A stretch of 64,000 bases of DNA from a bacterium (GTDB taxonomy: Bacteria; Electryoneota; Electryoneia; Electryoneales; Electryoneaceae): positions 202,938 through 266,937 of the forward strand of contig JAHLLB010000001.1 in NCBI GenBank assembly GCA_020444425.1. Reading direction: 5' to 3'. The notes below the pieces were generated by a model. The model worked only from the letters and a program-made list of their open reading frames with translations, did not search any database and had not been told where the DNA came from. The translations under genes were made by a program, and so were the position numbers. Positions 62,907 through 64,000 of this stretch are shown in pieces. Each line of letters starts with the position of its first letter. Within the stretch, counting starts at the first letter, position 1.

Positions 62907-63890
62907 TCAGTCCTGCAGCTCTTCCAGCAGCGCCGCCGGGGTAATCGGAACCACACCGACCCGTCCGACCACATATTCCGCTGCCATGGTCGCCAACCGT
63001 GCCGCCTGCTCCGGCCCAAGCCCACTGACAAGGGCCAGCGTGATCGTGCTGATGACAGTGTCGCCCGCGCCGGAGACGTCGGAAATGCGGCGCGGTTTGG
63101 TTCCGATGTGAACCGGATCGTGTTCGTTCTCAAGGATTGTCATGCCCTGCGAACCACGGGTAATAAGCACGTGCTCGGCGTTCAAACGGCGCTTCAGTTC
63201 ACGGCAGGCGTGTTCGACGTCTTCATCCGAAACGATCTCCCGGCCCAGCGCATTGGACGCTTCCCTCAGGTTCGGCTTGAACAGGGTCGAATCGACGTAG
63301 TCAAAGAAATGGCTCGACTTCGGATCAACGGTGACAGGTACCCCCTTCTCCCGCGCCAGCGAAATGCTCTCACGGATCAGGGTTCGCGTCAACAGGCCCT
63401 TGTTGTAGTCTTGTAAGATGACTGCGTCCGCACCGCGCAACGACTGGCTCATCCGGTCCATCACTTCGTCCTGGATCGCCTGCGGCGCGAGGCCGGTCCG
63501 TTCCCGGTCCACACGCAGCAATTGCTGGTTACCGGAAATGACACGGGTCTTGACGGTCGTCGGACGATCGTCGCTGACTACCAGCCCGTTCGGGCTCGCC
63601 CCCTGGCTGCTCAGCAGCTCGGCCAGCTCGCGGCCGTTGTCATCGTTGCCGATCAACCCGATCGGGATGCAATTCGCGCCCAGGCTGGTCAGGTTGAGCA
63701 CCACGTTTCCCGCACCGCCGGGCCGCTGCTGGTCTTCACTGACCTCGACGACAGGTACCGGCGCCTCCGGGCTGATGCGTTTGACCGCACCCCAGATGTA
63801 ACGGTCAAGCATGAAGTCGCCGACAACGACGATACGTTTTCCGCGCATCGTGCGCAGCGTGGTTTGAACAAGCTCCCTATCCAAACTCAT
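62907..63890 (-). CDS. hldE: D-glycero-beta-D-manno-heptose 7-phosphate kinase
   Basis: About 327 residues from the ATG at 63890 (GAGG seven bases upstream); the track TTG is four codons earlier. PfkB-family kinase: VVVGDFMLDRYIWG, EVSEDQQRPGGAGNVVLNLTSLGA, QDYNKGLLT, VTVDPKSSHFF and DVSGAGDTVISTITLAL with the catalytic Asp. It phosphorylates heptose-7-phosphate at C1. Only the kinase half of HldE is present; the adenylyltransferase half is hldC. Nothing further is recognisable in the last 110 bp of the window. Confidence 0.93.
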   Translation of the reverse strand: MSLDRELVQTTLRTMRGKRIVVVGDFMLDRYIWGAVKRISPEAPVPVVEVSEDQQRPGGAGNVVLNLTSLGANCIPIGLIGNDDNGRELAELLSSQGASPNGLVVSDDRPTTVKTRVISGNQQLLRVDRERTGLAPQAIQDEVMDRMSQSLRGADAVILQDYNKGLLTRTLIRESISLAREKGVPVTVDPKSSHFFDYVDSTLFKPNLREASNALGREIVSDEDVEHACRELKRRLNAEHVLITRGSQGMTILENEHDPVHIGTKPRRISDVSGAGDTVISTITLALVSGLGPEQAARLATMAAEYVVGRVGVVPITPAALLEELQD

Positions 63891-64000
63891 CAGAGACCTC
63901 AAAAGAATTCAGTCAGGTCAACGGCCACACCAATTAACAACGACCCGGGATTCGATTGAAACCCTAAACTCATCGCAGTGTTCTTACCTGGAAGTTTATA

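Noticed and set aside
63891-64000. Start of another gene at the right edge
   Set aside because: No start codon with a ribosome site and no domain is visible in the last 110 bp.

Overview
The window comes from a diderm (Gram-negative-type) bacterium of moderately high GC content, most likely an uncultured or poorly sampled lineage near the Bacteroidetes/FCB radiation. Evidence: two TonB-dependent receptors with CarboxypepD_reg-like N-termini, a lipoprotein whose mature end reads C-S-D-D-D-D (like the surface-lipoprotein export signal of Bacteroides), secreted proteins with YPNPF/YPNPY-type C-terminal domains, split heptose-synthesis genes for LPS, and a Tat system. There is no rRNA gene, so the phylum cannot be fixed. 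No IS element, prophage or CRISPR array was seen.

Layout. 1-12 kb: two tandem minus-strand operons, each a TonB receptor followed by a secreted partner (a >1178-aa FnIII/YPNPY protein running off the left edge and absent from the ORF track; and a beta-helix lipoprotein). 12-15 kb: a PhoR/PhoB-like pair whose gene order points at receptor 2; three 11-bp-spaced TTAAC-like repeats lie between phoR and the receptor. 15-20 kb: trmH, a dense cluster of repeats (223-bp tandem units, GGGGACA-ended hairpins), a beta-helix secreted protein, an ECF sigma/anti-sigma pair. 20-28 kb: NAD synthetase, an alginate-export-type outer-membrane barrel, O-antigen ligase, a family 4 glycosyltransferase, a CsgG/LpoB-like periplasmic protein. 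28-41 kb: a tight minus-strand housekeeping array (ribH, propeller protein, ecfT, truA, transaldolase, htrA, purB, purC, psd, pssA, purS, purQ, tatC, tatA). 41-46 kb: riboflavin genes ribD-ribE-ribBA under an FMN riboswitch, with a GT-C glycosyltransferase and repeats between ribBA and ribH. 47-56 kb: an operon ychF-like, glnB, dapA, dapB, lysC, spoIID-SPOR, a dead dienelactone-hydrolase-like protein, rluB. 56-62 kb: a degenerate HD-GYP protein, an ECF-transporter S protein and the conserved ffh-rpsP-rimM-trmD-rplS operon, in which S16 carries a ~148-residue charged tail. 62-64 kb: hldC, tRNA-Val(CAC), hldE kinase.

The most unusual signal is in the non-coding DNA. Several families of small structured repeats populate the gaps: (i) ~102-106-bp hairpin elements with GGGGACA/TGTCCCC ends whose arms differ between copies but match within a copy; (ii) heptamer (7-bp) tandem arrays that begin at or just after the stop codons of at least five genes; (iii) CGGRCT-NNA-GYCCG palindromes in clustered pairs; (iv) 90-110-bp GTCATTCTGA inverted-repeat elements; (v) hairpins with compensatory changes. 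None has a transposase in the window.
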